Source of the DNA: SFWF01 sp045638145
Lineage (GTDB): Bacteria; Bacillota; Clostridia; Oscillospirales; Acutalibacteraceae
Assembly: GCA_045638145.1 (NCBI GenBank)
Contig: JAZUAU010000026.1
Location: 1-53,266 of the forward strand
Direction: 5' to 3'
DNA length: 53,266 bases
Below, one piece after another: positions 41,955-52,193 of this stretch. Under the pieces are notes generated by a model. That model was not told where the DNA came from. It ran no database searches and saw nothing but the letters and a program-made list of their open reading frames with translations. Numbering within the stretch: position 1 is the first letter of the stretch; each line of letters starts with the position of its first letter. Both the position numbers and the translations under genes were made by a program.

Positions 41955-43025
41955 ATGTACATTTTGCTCTCGCTTACAGCCTTTACGGTTTTCTTAAGGC
42001 TGCTGAACGGTCAGACAAATTTTGACCTAAAAAATAAAAAAGTATATCTCATTATCGCGGGCATTGCAGTTGCCGTCGTGATGGGTCTTCGTGCGCCGCT
42101 CGGGGTTGGAAGCCGCGATACCGAAATGTACGCCATAGCATTTGAAGGAATGCACAATGTAAACAGCTTTGCGACTTATGCTAAGAACAACCTTTTCGAC
42201 AACGGATTTTTCCTGTCAGAGAGCGGCTTCTTCTTCACCATGTGGCTTGTATCGAGGTTTACTGCAAATGCGCAGATATTTATTTTCTTGACCTCGGCAT
42301 TTATGATTTTTTGTGTTTGCCGATTCATCTATAAAAATTCAGAAGACGTTGCTTTATCGCTTCTTTGCTTCATAACTCTTGGTTCATTTACCTTCCTAAT
42401 GAACGGAATGCGGCAGGCTATAGCAATGTGTATCTGCCTTTTGTCATATGAGTTTGTAAAAAAGAAAAAGCTGGTACCGTTTTTACTTGTTGTATTTATC
42501 GCTATTCTTTTTCATAAAACTGCCTTCGTTTTCTCGGTAGTTTATTTCTTCCAGTATTTCAAGACTGCTAAAAGCATTGTTTTATACCTTGCTGCATCTG
42601 TTGGCCTGTTTACCCTTATCCCTCGGTTTATTTCCTTTTACGATAATGTTACAGGCGAGGATTATTCAAATGCCACTACGCGTGACTCGGGCGGTGCAAT
42701 AGCTGTTTTGGTATATTTGCTGGCTTTAGCACTTGCATTATTAGTTTTCAAAAAGTTTGAGGATCAGTCGGATAAGAACAGCTTTTATGCAACCTTAACG
42801 GGTGCAGCTCTTTTCATTGCCCGATTTGTTATAAACCAGATGGTGGAGCGAGTTAGCTACTTTTTCTTCTTGTTCGTTATCCTGCTTATTCCGAATGCAA
42901 TACAGAAACTGGGCGACCGTGACCGTCAGCTTATGAAGTTTATTGTTGGAGTTGCCGCAGTAGCTTTGTTCGCATACCGACTGAATAACGGTTCGTTCAG
43001 TAATTTCCATTTCTATTTTCAGTAA
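41955..43025 (+). CDS. EpsG-family polysaccharide polymerase (Wzy-like)
   Basis: A 356-residue membrane protein with about ten spans. Features of the EpsG family: VMGLRAPLGVGSRDTEMY near the first third, GMRQAIAMCICLLSYEF in the middle and an ILFHKTAFVFSVVYF motif. It probably polymerises lipid-linked repeat units outside the membrane. Together with the flippase at 48365 it defines a Wzx/Wzy-dependent pathway. The 83-base gap upstream is AT-rich; the ribosome site (GGCGGTG) is weak. GC content returns to the level of upstream genes. Confidence 0.88.
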   Translation: MYILLSLTAFTVFLRLLNGQTNFDLKNKKVYLIIAGIAVAVVMGLRAPLGVGSRDTEMYAIAFEGMHNVNSFATYAKNNLFDNGFFLSESGFFFTMWLVSRFTANAQIFIFLTSAFMIFCVCRFIYKNSEDVALSLLCFITLGSFTFLMNGMRQAIAMCICLLSYEFVKKKKLVPFLLVVFIAILFHKTAFVFSVVYFFQYFKTAKSIVLYLAASVGLFTLIPRFISFYDNVTGEDYSNATTRDSGGAIAVLVYLLALALALLVFKKFEDQSDKNSFYATLTGAALFIARFVINQMVERVSYFFFLFVILLIPNAIQKLGDRDRQLMKFIVGVAAVALFAYRLNNGSFSNFHFYFQ

Positions 43026-43049
43026 ACATTAATTTAAAGGAGCGTCCTT

Positions 43050-44306
43050 ATGAAGATACTTTGGGTCCTCAATATGGTTATGCCCGACGCCGCAAAGGCA
43101 TTAGGCCTCAGAACCTCCTTTAGCGGAGGATGGCTTGTAGACTATATGCGCCGCCTGTCCGAAGACAGCGATATAGAGCTTGCGACCATGACCTATGCCA
43201 ATGTTGAAAAGCCTATTGCAGAAACAGTAAATAACGTTCGCCATTATATCTTCCCGGGCGGCGGCAAAAGACTTCTTTTTACTTCTAAGAAGACCCTTGA
43301 TGATTGCAGATATGTTCTTGATGATTTCAAGCCCGACCTTATTCATCTTCACGGAACCGAATATTCAATTGCATATTCTATGGTAAAACTTAATCCTCCG
43401 ATACCGGTATTGCTGACCATTCAGGGAATATTGGCGAGAATATCAAAAGAGTATAAAGGCGGACTTTCAAACTGGACCTTCAACCGTACCACAACTGCAA
43501 AACAGATAATTAAAATGAATGCGCCCTTCTTTGCGGAAAAGCTTTTCCTTAAAAATGCAAAGAGGGAAGAGTATGTTTTAAAAAGAGTTACTCGAGTTAC
43601 AGGACGAACCCTTTGGGATAAAGCGGTTATGCAGTCAATTAACCCCGACCTTGAGTATTACAGACTGAATTACAATCTAAGACCGGAGTTTTACGATACG
43701 GAAAAGTGGGGTTGGGACAAAATGAAACCGCACACAATATATACAGGTGCAGCTACCTATTCTCTAAAAGGTTTACATATACTTATAGATGCTCTCAAGA
43801 TAGTAAAATCAAAATATCCCGATGTTAAACTTTTGATACCCGGCAACAGCACAACCTATAAAGCTTCAAACGGATATGAAAAATATATAAGAAAAAAGAT
43901 TGAAAACTACGGACTTTGCGATAACGTAAAGTTTATTGGAAGAAAATCTGCTGCTGATATTGTCGGTATTTTAAACGAGGTAAATGTTTGCGTTGTGCCA
44001 TCGGCTATGGAGGGTGCTTCGGCAACTCTATGCGAGGCAATGATGATTGGCACACCCTCTATCAGTGCTTTTAGGGGCGGTATGACCGACCTTTTAAAGG
44101 ACGGCGAAAGCGGATTTTATTATGATTTCCCCGAATATCCCGTTTTAGCAGAGCGAATTTGTCAGCTTTTCGAAGAGAGAGCGCTTTGCGAAAAATTCTC
44201 TGAGAATACAAAAATTGCGGCTTCAAACCGCCATGCAAGAGATTTAAATTACAATAATCTCAAGAATATTTATAACGAAATTCTAAGCGGAGTTGATAAG
44301 GCTTAG
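43050..44306 (+). CDS. Family 4 glycosyltransferase
   Basis: A 418-residue GT-B enzyme. FSGGWLVDYMRRLSED is the N-terminal acceptor motif, followed by PDLIHLHGTEYSIAYS and a C-terminal donor domain with VKFIGRKSAADIVGILNE and the EX7E motif PSAMEGASATLCEAMMIG. RBS AAAGGAG. The donor sugar is unknown. Cytosolic face of the membrane. Confidence 0.92.
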   Translation: MKILWVLNMVMPDAAKALGLRTSFSGGWLVDYMRRLSEDSDIELATMTYANVEKPIAETVNNVRHYIFPGGGKRLLFTSKKTLDDCRYVLDDFKPDLIHLHGTEYSIAYSMVKLNPPIPVLLTIQGILARISKEYKGGLSNWTFNRTTTAKQIIKMNAPFFAEKLFLKNAKREEYVLKRVTRVTGRTLWDKAVMQSINPDLEYYRLNYNLRPEFYDTEKWGWDKMKPHTIYTGAATYSLKGLHILIDALKIVKSKYPDVKLLIPGNSTTYKASNGYEKYIRKKIENYGLCDNVKFIGRKSAADIVGILNEVNVCVVPSAMEGASATLCEAMMIGTPSISAFRGGMTDLLKDGESGFYYDFPEYPVLAERICQLFEERALCEKFSENTKIAASNRHARDLNYNNLKNIYNEILSGVDKA

Positions 44307-44338
44307 AAAACATTATGATTGTTAGGAGGTTATGCGCT

Positions 44339-45391
44339 TTGAGTGAAAGAAGGCAATATAAATCATTAGACGTGGCAAAATTTATTGCGGCAATGCTTAT
44401 TATTATTATCCATACGGCACCTTTTGGAAGCTATAGTAAGGCTTTAACCTTTGGCTTTCGAAATATAGTATGTGTAATTGCCGTCCCGTTTTTCTTTTTT
44501 ACGAGCGGATTTCTTGCTTTCAAAAAGCTTGATTCTTTAGAGGAAAACAAGAGAAAAGACTACATAAAAAGCTATCTCTCCAGAATTGCAGTAATGTATT
44601 TTATTTGGAGTGCCGTGTATTTTGTCTTTGTTTTGATTAAGTGGGTCAGAAACGGATTTTCTGTTTTTAGCGTACTCGAATACATAAAAGATTTCTTTTT
44701 TGAAGGCAGTTATTCAACGATTTGGTATCTTCCTGCACTGTTTTCGGCAACCTTGTTTGTATATCTGCTAAAAAAGATACTTAGCTATAAACAAATTTTA
44801 ATTTTATCAATCGTTGTTTACCTCTTCACTTTGGGCGGCAGTTCTTATTACGGACTGGTTACTGACACACCCTTCGTAAAAGGAATATACGATTTATATT
44901 ACAGCTTTTTTGACACCATTAAAAACGGACTGCTTTTTGGTATGCCTTTTGTAGCGCTCGGCGCCTATATATCTAATAATGAAGAAAGAGTAATGTCCGG
45001 CGCAAAAGGTTTTAAAGCATTTATTCCCGTAGGCCTTTTTGGATTAGCCTTAGCCGCAGAAGAAGTTGTAATAGCGTATTTTAATTGGAATTCTAAGGGA
45101 GTAGATACTGTAATTTTCCTTATTCCTTTTACCTACTTCCTTGCAAAATTTTTGCTCGTTTCCGACTTTAAAGTCGCGGAAAATATCTGTGTTCTGCTTC
45201 GCAAGTACAGTATACTTATGTTTTTAACACAGAGAATTCCAATAAGCATAATAGATTTATTCTTCTCTAAAACGCTTGTTGCAACCAACTCAGTTTTGAA
45301 TTTTATTGTAGTTTTTGCTGTTACAATGCTGATCTCTTATGTTATTTTGAAATTGTCGGATAAATTCAAAATACTTAAAAAGGCATATTAA
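44339..45391 (+). CDS. Family 3 membrane acyltransferase (TTG start)
   Basis: A 350-residue membrane protein with about ten spans. KSLDVAKFIAAMLIIIIHTA includes the conserved catalytic His. The start is TTG at 44339: a perfect AGGAGG (44324-44329) sits 9 bases upstream. An in-frame ATG at 44315 would place that ribosome site inside the coding region, so I reject it. The gene codes for the third of five acyltransferases in the cluster. Confidence 0.87.
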   Translation: MSERRQYKSLDVAKFIAAMLIIIIHTAPFGSYSKALTFGFRNIVCVIAVPFFFFTSGFLAFKKLDSLEENKRKDYIKSYLSRIAVMYFIWSAVYFVFVLIKWVRNGFSVFSVLEYIKDFFFEGSYSTIWYLPALFSATLFVYLLKKILSYKQILILSIVVYLFTLGGSSYYGLVTDTPFVKGIYDLYYSFFDTIKNGLLFGMPFVALGAYISNNEERVMSGAKGFKAFIPVGLFGLALAAEEVVIAYFNWNSKGVDTVIFLIPFTYFLAKFLLVSDFKVAENICVLLRKYSILMFLTQRIPISIIDLFFSKTLVATNSVLNFIVVFAVTMLISYVILKLSDKFKILKKAY

Positions 45392-45445
45392 CCGGTTAAT
45401 TAGTAATACAAACTGTATTATCATATATAAGGTAGGTATATTATT

Positions 45446-46450
45446 ATGTTACATGAAAGCAAGATAGATATTGCAGTTCTCATTTTATTTTTCAACAGAC
45501 CTAAAATGTTGGAAAAGGTTTTTGAGCAGGTTAAAATAGCTCGACCCAGCAAGCTTTATCTTTATCAGGATGGAGCAAGAGAGGGTAGGGAAGACGACAT
45601 TGAAAATGTTAGAAAGTGCCGCGAAGTAGTTGCAAATATTGATTGGGACTGCGAAGTACATACTAATTATTGCGAAAAAAATTACGGTTGCGACCCGTCC
45701 GAGTATTTAGCTCAGAAATGGATGTTTGAAACCGAAGAAATGGGAATCGTATTAGAGGACGATGACGTGCCTTCACAAAGCTTTTTCCCCTTTTGTAAAG
45801 AGCTTCTCGAAAAATATAAGGATGACAAGCGTATAAATATGATTTGCGGAATGAACAACTGCGAAACCTCTCCCCATTGTCCTTATGATTACCTCTTTAC
45901 AACCTCAGGCTCAATAACAGGTTGGGCATCTTGGAAACGGGTTATTGATGAATGGAGCGAGCATATTGATTTTGTCGATAATGAGTATGCTACCGAAAAC
46001 TTCAAAAAAGCTTATGCGGACAGAAGACCGGTAAAAGGCTTTGTTAACCACTGCAGAAACTGTAATAACAGCGGAATTGCCTATTATGAAGCTATTCTTG
46101 TGGGTAACGCTCTTTCACAGAACAGACTCAATATAGTTCCCACAAAAAATCTTATCTCAAATATCGGAAACGTTGGCGAATCAACCCACGGAGCAGCAGA
46201 TATTAAGTTGTTGCCTAAGGGAATAAGAAGAATTTTCAATATGAAAACATACGAGTATGATTTCCCGCTTAATCATCCGCCCTTTGTTATTGAAGATATG
46301 ACCTTCCTAAAAAATAAAAACAGAATTATGGCGGTAGGCCATCCTTACGTGCGACTATACAGACGCATAGAAAGCATTATTTACAGAATGTGTGCCGGCG
46401 ATTTTTCTATGTATAAAAGACATTTTAAAAGGGTTTTTAAAAAGAAATAA
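45446..46450 (+). CDS. GT-A-like glycosyltransferase (HlpA/hemolytic-protein-like)
   Basis: A 334-residue protein with an N-terminal GT-A pattern, IAVLILFFNRPKMLEKVFEQ, then LYLYQDGAREG, and the DXD-type motif MGIVLEDDDVPS. SITGWASWKR is typical of a small group of transferase-like proteins sometimes labelled hemolytic protein HlpA-like. Probable sugar transfer in the cytosol; the donor is unknown. RBS AAGGTAGG. Confidence 0.78.
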   Translation: MLHESKIDIAVLILFFNRPKMLEKVFEQVKIARPSKLYLYQDGAREGREDDIENVRKCREVVANIDWDCEVHTNYCEKNYGCDPSEYLAQKWMFETEEMGIVLEDDDVPSQSFFPFCKELLEKYKDDKRINMICGMNNCETSPHCPYDYLFTTSGSITGWASWKRVIDEWSEHIDFVDNEYATENFKKAYADRRPVKGFVNHCRNCNNSGIAYYEAILVGNALSQNRLNIVPTKNLISNIGNVGESTHGAADIKLLPKGIRRIFNMKTYEYDFPLNHPPFVIEDMTFLKNKNRIMAVGHPYVRLYRRIESIIYRMCAGDFSMYKRHFKRVFKKK

Positions 46451-46512
46451 TATACTGTTACTTCTTTAAAAGAGAGCAATGAGTACTATTTAATAAGGCA
46501 GGGGGTCTGTTT

Positions 46513-47481
46513 ATGCAGAAAATATCTACGAAGATTAGCAACGTATTATACGCCTTGAGAGCATTTGCTTGTTTGACGGTTGTAGCTGCGCATATGTCGT
46601 TTGGTGATAGCTTTTATCTTGCAGAGACTATCAAGAAGTCGATAGCGCAGATCGGCGTCTTTGTATTTTTTATATTGTCCGGCTACTTTTATTCAAGAAG
46701 TGCGGGCGACAGTAAAAAATTCTGGTGCAAAAAAGCAAAAACCTTTATTCTTCCGTGGTTTATCTTTGCCTCGGCAGTATATTGTTTATCCGTGCTTGTT
46801 TTTTCAAAAGGCGGAGCATCTGTTTTAGATGGGGTAAAATATGTTCTCGGAATAACTTCGATTTATTGGTATATGCTTGTGCTGACCGTCCTTATGGTTT
46901 TATTTAAGTTTTTCAATAAGGATATTTGGCTATACATATTTATGGGCATAAGTGTAATTTCGCTTATTGCATCTAACTTACTTGCGCCGACTCATTACTC
47001 TCTGGTCAATGATTATCTGATCTATACTAACTGGGCAGGCGTTTTTGCCTTTGGTATGTTATTGCGCCGAAAAGATTTGATTGAAAAACTCATCAATCCG
47101 ATTTATGCAGTAATTTCACTTATTGAATTGACAGGGCTGGTTATTATCGACGTTGTCAGAGAAAAAACGCTTTATCATTACGTTAGTGAAACATCCCTCT
47201 TTGTCGAGTTTTTCGGATTTATACTTCTGCTTAACTTGGCCTATTATCTTTCGAATTTCAACTTACTTTCAGATATTGGCAAAAAGTCGTTTTTCATCTA
47301 TCTTATACACGTGCAGATCGTCGGAATTATCAATACCCGACTTCCATACAACGCATTATTCTTCATACTCAGACCCTTCATCGGTTTAGCAGTATGCTAC
47401 GTTTTGGCACTTTTATTAAAGTTGTTGTTAAGGCTTACAAGGACCGAGAAATTCAGTTTTGTCTTTGGATTGGACAGGTAG
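46513..47481 (+). CDS. Family 3 membrane acyltransferase
   Basis: A 322-residue membrane protein with about ten spans. LYALRAFACLTVVAAHMSFG provides the conserved Arg/His region; FFIYLIHVQIVGI is the usual C-terminal motif. RBS GCAGGGGG. Fourth of five acyltransferases; probably O-acetylates one position of the repeat unit or acts on a cell-wall polymer. Confidence 0.9.
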   Translation: MQKISTKISNVLYALRAFACLTVVAAHMSFGDSFYLAETIKKSIAQIGVFVFFILSGYFYSRSAGDSKKFWCKKAKTFILPWFIFASAVYCLSVLVFSKGGASVLDGVKYVLGITSIYWYMLVLTVLMVLFKFFNKDIWLYIFMGISVISLIASNLLAPTHYSLVNDYLIYTNWAGVFAFGMLLRRKDLIEKLINPIYAVISLIELTGLVIIDVVREKTLYHYVSETSLFVEFFGFILLLNLAYYLSNFNLLSDIGKKSFFIYLIHVQIVGIINTRLPYNALFFILRPFIGLAVCYVLALLLKLLLRLTRTEKFSFVFGLDR

Positions 47482-47552
47482 GCTTATAAGTAATTTCTCA
47501 ACGTCGGCCTAAAAGAATGTTAAAAAATGATTTGTAATATTCGGAGGGAAAT

Positions 47553-48353
47553 ATGATTGAACTGAATATTTTGCAGGATTGTGTTTACGAAATGCTTGTC
47601 GAGCTCGACAGAATTTGCAGAAAACACGATATTAAATACACCTTGGAGGGCGGTACTCTTATGGGCGCCGTAAAATACGGCGGCTTCGTTCCTTGGGATG
47701 ACGATATAGATATTGTTATGATAAGGGAAGAGTATGAGAAGCTTTTAAAAATTGCACCCGGTGAGTTAGATCCGAAATTTTTCCTTCAGTCATACAACAA
47801 CGTTCCCGAATACCCCTTAAATTTTGCTAAGCTTTGTTATAACGGCACCGAAATATGCGACTATGATTATACGCATATCAAAACTATGAATCATGGAATT
47901 TTCCTTGATATTTTTCCAATAGATAATATAATTCCCGAAAAACTGCGTAAGCACTGTACCCATGTTGGAATACTGACGGGTGCCAGGAAAACCAAGCTCC
48001 GTGCTATAAAGCCGAAGGGTGTCAGAAAGTTTGTTTATGGTGCACTGGCACTATTACCTATGAGTTTTCTTATAAAGGCGGTTGACCGTGCCTGTAAAAA
48101 GTATAACGGCAAGGATACGGGTTATCTTTACGAGGTTTGCAACTCAAACCGAAAATTCAAACCGCTGAAAGCTGAAATGTACACTTCTCTTTGTGAACTG
48201 CCATTTAGAGATAAAAAATTCTTGGCGGTAAGTGACTATGATAACTTTTTAAAGTCACGCTTCGGCGAAAATTATATGAGCGAGCTTCCGCCCGAGGAAG
48301 AGCGCAAGCCCTCGCATAATCAAAACATCAGGTTTATTTCTGATGCCAAATGA
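47553..48353 (+). CDS. LicD-family phosphotransferase
   Basis: A 266-residue nucleotidyltransferase-fold protein with LEGGTLMGAVKYGGFVPWDD (31-50) and the acidic catalytic run WDDDIDI (48-54). LicD enzymes transfer phosphocholine or other phospho-groups from CDP-activated donors to glycans or teichoic acids. No choline uptake or CTP transferase genes are seen here, so the group is unknown. RBS CGGAGGGAA. It is followed by the flippase gene after 11 bases. Confidence 0.9.
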   Translation: MIELNILQDCVYEMLVELDRICRKHDIKYTLEGGTLMGAVKYGGFVPWDDDIDIVMIREEYEKLLKIAPGELDPKFFLQSYNNVPEYPLNFAKLCYNGTEICDYDYTHIKTMNHGIFLDIFPIDNIIPEKLRKHCTHVGILTGARKTKLRAIKPKGVRKFVYGALALLPMSFLIKAVDRACKKYNGKDTGYLYEVCNSNRKFKPLKAEMYTSLCELPFRDKKFLAVSDYDNFLKSRFGENYMSELPPEEERKPSHNQNIRFISDAK

Positions 48354-48364
48354 GGTAATAACAT

Positions 48365-49894
48365 TTGAAAGGCTCTAAACAAATAAAAATCGGTGCATTG
48401 ATGTCCTACTTCACAATAGGTTTTAATATGCTTGCGGGACTTATCTATACGCCGTGGATGATTGATAAAATAGGTCAGAATAATTACGGACTATATACCC
48501 TTGCGACCTCTTTAATAACTCTTTTTGTGGTCGATTTCGGTATGAGCTCAGCCGTTTCCCGTTTTGTTTCAAAGTATAAAGCCGAAGGTAATCAACAAAA
48601 AGTAAATGACTTTTTAGGTGTTGTTTATAAGTTATATTTGATTATTGCGGCTGTCATTTTCATTGCGTTTTTAGTTGTGCGATTCCGTATAGACAGAATT
48701 TACAGCAAATTATCGCCCGAAGATATGGAAACCTTTAAAGTTCTTTACGTTATCGTTGGACTTTTTAGTGTATCATCATTTCCCTTTATAACTCTCAACG
48801 GAATACTAACCTCTTATGAACAGTTTGTCGGATTGAAGCTGGCTGACCTGTTCCATAAAGTGTTTATTATTGTTGCAATGGTTATTACGCTGCTGCTCGG
48901 CCAAGGTGTTTTCGCCCTTGTAACAATAAACGCAATTTCGGGACTTCTCACTATTGCAATAAAACTTATAATTATTCGCAAAAAGACTGCAGTCAGGGTA
49001 AATTTCCGCCACAGAGATAAGGAAATGTTAAAGGAAATTTTCTCTTTCTCTATCTGGACTACGGTTGCAAGCCTGGCTCACAGACTTATTTTTAACATAA
49101 CGCCGACTATTATCGCCGCCGTTTCGGTAACCGGTGCTGTCGGAGTAGCGCTTTTCGGTCTTGGACAGACGATTGAGGGATATGTTTATACCTTTGCTAC
49201 CGCTATTAACGGTATGTTTATGCCGAGAATTTCAAAAATTGTATACGAAGGTAAAAAAGAGGAAGAACTTGTACCTTTAATGATTAAAATCGGCAGATTA
49301 CAGTGTATTATTATAGGTCTGCTTGTAACCGGCTTTATCTCGGTAGGACAGTCCTTCGTGGTTGACATCTGGCGCAAAGCAGATTTTGCAGACAGCTATC
49401 TGTGCGCAGTGCTTCTTATAATACCAAGCTTTTTCCAGCTTCCTATGCAGATAGCAAAAACGACTTTGGTGGTAGAGAACAAGATAAAATATCAGGCCTA
49501 TGTATATATAGGTATGGGCATTGTAAATGTTGCTCTATCTTTGGTTCTTTCAAGGTATTTCGGAGCGCTCGGTGCTTGTCTGTCAATATTTATTGTTTAT
49601 ATGGCACGTGTAGTTATAATGTCAATAATTTATCACAAAGCACTGAAACTCAACATGATAAGGTTTGCGAAGGAAACCTATTTAAAGTTTATTCCGACCT
49701 TGCTTATAGTTATGGCAATAGGTCTTGCACTTGAGCATTTTAATCCAATGCCTTACGGATATCTGAGATTCTTAATAAACGGCATTATTTTTGTAGCCGT
49801 GTTTATAGTGCTTATGTATTTCAGATTAAACAATTATGAAAAGAATCTGTTTTTTGGAGTTCTTAGAAAACTGAAGAGAAAAAAAGAAATCTAA
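48365..49894 (+). CDS. Polysaccharide flippase (Wzx/PST-type MATE-like)
   Basis: A 509-residue membrane protein with about 14 spans. IGALMSYFTIGFNMLAGLIY and PWMIDKIGQNNYGLYTLATS are typical N-terminal features of polysaccharide transport proteins. It moves undecaprenyl-diphosphate repeat units across the membrane. The start is TTG at 48365, with TGAGGT 8 bases upstream; no ATG in the right place. Partner of the EpsG-like polymerase at 41955. Confidence 0.92.
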   Translation: MKGSKQIKIGALMSYFTIGFNMLAGLIYTPWMIDKIGQNNYGLYTLATSLITLFVVDFGMSSAVSRFVSKYKAEGNQQKVNDFLGVVYKLYLIIAAVIFIAFLVVRFRIDRIYSKLSPEDMETFKVLYVIVGLFSVSSFPFITLNGILTSYEQFVGLKLADLFHKVFIIVAMVITLLLGQGVFALVTINAISGLLTIAIKLIIIRKKTAVRVNFRHRDKEMLKEIFSFSIWTTVASLAHRLIFNITPTIIAAVSVTGAVGVALFGLGQTIEGYVYTFATAINGMFMPRISKIVYEGKKEEELVPLMIKIGRLQCIIIGLLVTGFISVGQSFVVDIWRKADFADSYLCAVLLIIPSFFQLPMQIAKTTLVVENKIKYQAYVYIGMGIVNVALSLVLSRYFGALGACLSIFIVYMARVVIMSIIYHKALKLNMIRFAKETYLKFIPTLLIVMAIGLALEHFNPMPYGYLRFLINGIIFVAVFIVLMYFRLNNYEKNLFFGVLRKLKRKKEI

Positions 49895-49942
49895 TTTTAT
49901 TATTTATTAAATTGCATATAAAATGTAAGAGAGGTATTTGTT

Positions 49943-50980
49943 ATGTCGCTTTTTAAAGGAAAAACTTTACTTATTACCGGAGGTACCGGTTCATTCGGAA
50001 ACGCTGTTTTAAACGGCTTTTTAGACACCGACATCGGCGAGATCCGTGTTTTCTCAAGAGATGAGAAGAAACAGGATGATATGCGCCACGAATTTCAGGC
50101 AAAAATGCCTGATGTTGCTGATAAAATCAAGTTTTATATTGGAGATGTGCGTGATTTAGAGTCTGTAAAGGCGGCTATGCACGGTGTAGACTACATATTC
50201 CACGCAGCAGCACTAAAGCAGGTGCCAAGTTGCGAATTTTTCCCGATGGAGGCTGTTCGTACCAATGTTATCGGTACCGATAATGTTCTTACTGCCGCAA
50301 TTGCCGAGGGTGTAAAGTGTGTTATATGCCTTTCTACCGATAAGGCAGCATATCCCGTAAATGCTATGGGTATCACAAAGGCTCTTGAGGAGCGAGTTGC
50401 TATTGCAAAGGCAAGAAACACAGATAAGACCAAGATTTGCTGTACCCGTTACGGTAACGTTCTCTGCAGCCGCGGCTCGGTTATTCCGCTTTGGATTGAC
50501 CAGATTAAAGCAGGAAATCCCATCACCATTACCGAGCCCACAATGACTCGTTTTGTTATGAGCCTTGAAGAGGCGGTAGACCTTGTGCTTTTTGCATTCG
50601 AGCATGGTGAAAACGGAGATATCCTCGTCCAGAAGGCTCCTGCCTGCACTATCGAAACCCTTGCAAAGGCAGTTTGTGAGCTCTTTAATCCTAATACCGA
50701 GATTAAGGTTATCGGTATCCGCCATGGTGAAAAGCTTTACGAGACCCTTCTTACCAATGAGGAGTGTGCAAATGCCGTCGATATGGGTGAGTTCTACCGT
50801 GTTCCTGCCGATAAGCGAGGACTTAATTACGATAAATATTTCAGCGACGGCGATACCGAGCGAAACTCTCTTTCAGAGTTCGACTCTACCAATACCGACC
50901 TTATGACTGTAGAACAGGTTAAGGCAAAGCTTCTTACCATTCCTTATATTCAGGAAGCGCTCGCAAATTGGGAGAAATAG
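49943..50980 (+). CDS. capE: UDP-GlcNAc 4,6-dehydratase/5-epimerase (CapE/FnlA type)
   Basis: A 345-residue short-chain dehydrogenase with NAD(P) motif TGGTGSFG (12-19), STDKAAYPVN (131-140), and Met 142/Lys 146 instead of the usual Tyr-x3-Lys, a hallmark of CapE/FlaA1-type dehydratases. It converts UDP-GlcNAc to a UDP-4-keto-6-deoxy-L-sugar, the first step towards UDP-L-FucNAc. Directly followed by capF (1 base between). Higher GC than the acyltransferase genes. RBS GAGAGG. Confidence 0.93.
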   Translation: MSLFKGKTLLITGGTGSFGNAVLNGFLDTDIGEIRVFSRDEKKQDDMRHEFQAKMPDVADKIKFYIGDVRDLESVKAAMHGVDYIFHAAALKQVPSCEFFPMEAVRTNVIGTDNVLTAAIAEGVKCVICLSTDKAAYPVNAMGITKALEERVAIAKARNTDKTKICCTRYGNVLCSRGSVIPLWIDQIKAGNPITITEPTMTRFVMSLEEAVDLVLFAFEHGENGDILVQKAPACTIETLAKAVCELFNPNTEIKVIGIRHGEKLYETLLTNEECANAVDMGEFYRVPADKRGLNYDKYFSDGDTERNSLSEFDSTNTDLMTVEQVKAKLLTIPYIQEALANWEK

Positions 50981-50981
50981 T

Positions 50982-52181
50982 ATGAAAATACTTATAACAG
51001 GTGCGGCAGGCTTTGTCGGCAGAAATCTTGCGGAAAATCTTAAAAACATAAAAGACGGCAAAAACAGAACTCGACCGAATATCGTGATAGATGAGCTCTA
51101 TCTTTACGATATTGACTCAACTCCCGAGCTGCTCGATGAGGCATGCAAAAATGCCGATTTTGTTTTTAACCTTGCGGGAGTAAACCGCCCTCAAAATGCG
51201 GAAGAGTTTATGCAGGGCAATTTCGGCTTTGCCGAAACGCTGCTTTCTACCCTTAAAAAGTATAATAATACCTGTCCCGTAATGCTCTCGTCCTCAATTC
51301 AGGCAACCCTAATCGGTCGCTATGATTCAGACTACGGCAGAAGCAAAAAGGGAGGGGAGGAGCTCTTCTTCTCTTATGCCGATGAGACAGGCGCAAAGGT
51401 GCTCGTTTACCGTTTCCCGAATCTTTTCGGAAAGTGGTGCCGCCCGAATTACAACTCGGCAGTTGCTACCTTCTGTAACAATATCGCAAACGACCTGCCC
51501 ATTCAGGTAAACGACCCCAAAGTTCAGCTCGAGCTTCTTTATATCGACGATTTGGTCGAGGAAATGCTCGACGCATTAGAGGGACGCGAGCACCACTGTG
51601 AGTTTGACGGAATTGATACGGTGCTAACTGACGACGGCAGATACTGTGCCGTTCCCGTTTCTCATAAGGTTACCCTAGGTGAGATTGTCGACCTGCTTGA
51701 TTCCTTTAAAAAGCAGAGCGAAACCTTAGTTATGCCCGAGATTCCCTTCGGCTCCTTCGCAAAGAAGCTATATTCAACCTATCTGTCATATCTGCCGAAG
51801 GAAAAGGCAAGCTTCCCGCTTAAAATGAATGTTGACCCGAGAGGCTCCTTTACCGAGCTCTTAAAGACCGCAAAATGCGGACAGTTCTCGGTCAATATCT
51901 CAAAACCCGGAATTACAAAGGGTCAGCACTGGCATAACACAAAGTGGGAATTTTTCATAGTTGTGTCAGGCCGCGCCCTCATTCAGCAGAGAAAAATCGG
52001 AAGCGATGAAGTTCTGAATTTTAAAGTATCCGGAGAAAAAGTCGAAGCCGTTCATATGCTTCCGGGCTATACCCACAACATAATAAACCTTAGCGATACT
52101 GATGATTTAGTAACTTTAATGTGGGCAAACGAGCAGTTTGATCCCGCCCACCCCGACACGTTTTTTGAAGTAGTAGAATAA
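50982..52181 (+). CDS. capF: CapF-type bifunctional epimerase/reductase
   Basis: A 399-residue two-domain protein: N-terminal short-chain dehydrogenase with ITGAAGFVGRNL (5-16), and C-terminal cupin (about 280-399) with KGQHWHNTKWEFF and a GYTHNIIN metal-ligand motif. In Staphylococcus CapF the cupin epimerises and the reductase domain reduces the CapE product to UDP-N-acetyl-L-pneumosamine/6-deoxy-talose type. The third enzyme, the 2-epimerase CapG, is not next to it in this window. RBS GGGAGAA. Confidence 0.93.
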   Translation: MKILITGAAGFVGRNLAENLKNIKDGKNRTRPNIVIDELYLYDIDSTPELLDEACKNADFVFNLAGVNRPQNAEEFMQGNFGFAETLLSTLKKYNNTCPVMLSSSIQATLIGRYDSDYGRSKKGGEELFFSYADETGAKVLVYRFPNLFGKWCRPNYNSAVATFCNNIANDLPIQVNDPKVQLELLYIDDLVEEMLDALEGREHHCEFDGIDTVLTDDGRYCAVPVSHKVTLGEIVDLLDSFKKQSETLVMPEIPFGSFAKKLYSTYLSYLPKEKASFPLKMNVDPRGSFTELLKTAKCGQFSVNISKPGITKGQHWHNTKWEFFIVVSGRALIQQRKIGSDEVLNFKVSGEKVEAVHMLPGYTHNIINLSDTDDLVTLMWANEQFDPAHPDTFFEVVE

Positions 52182-52193
52182 AGGTAGGCTTTT

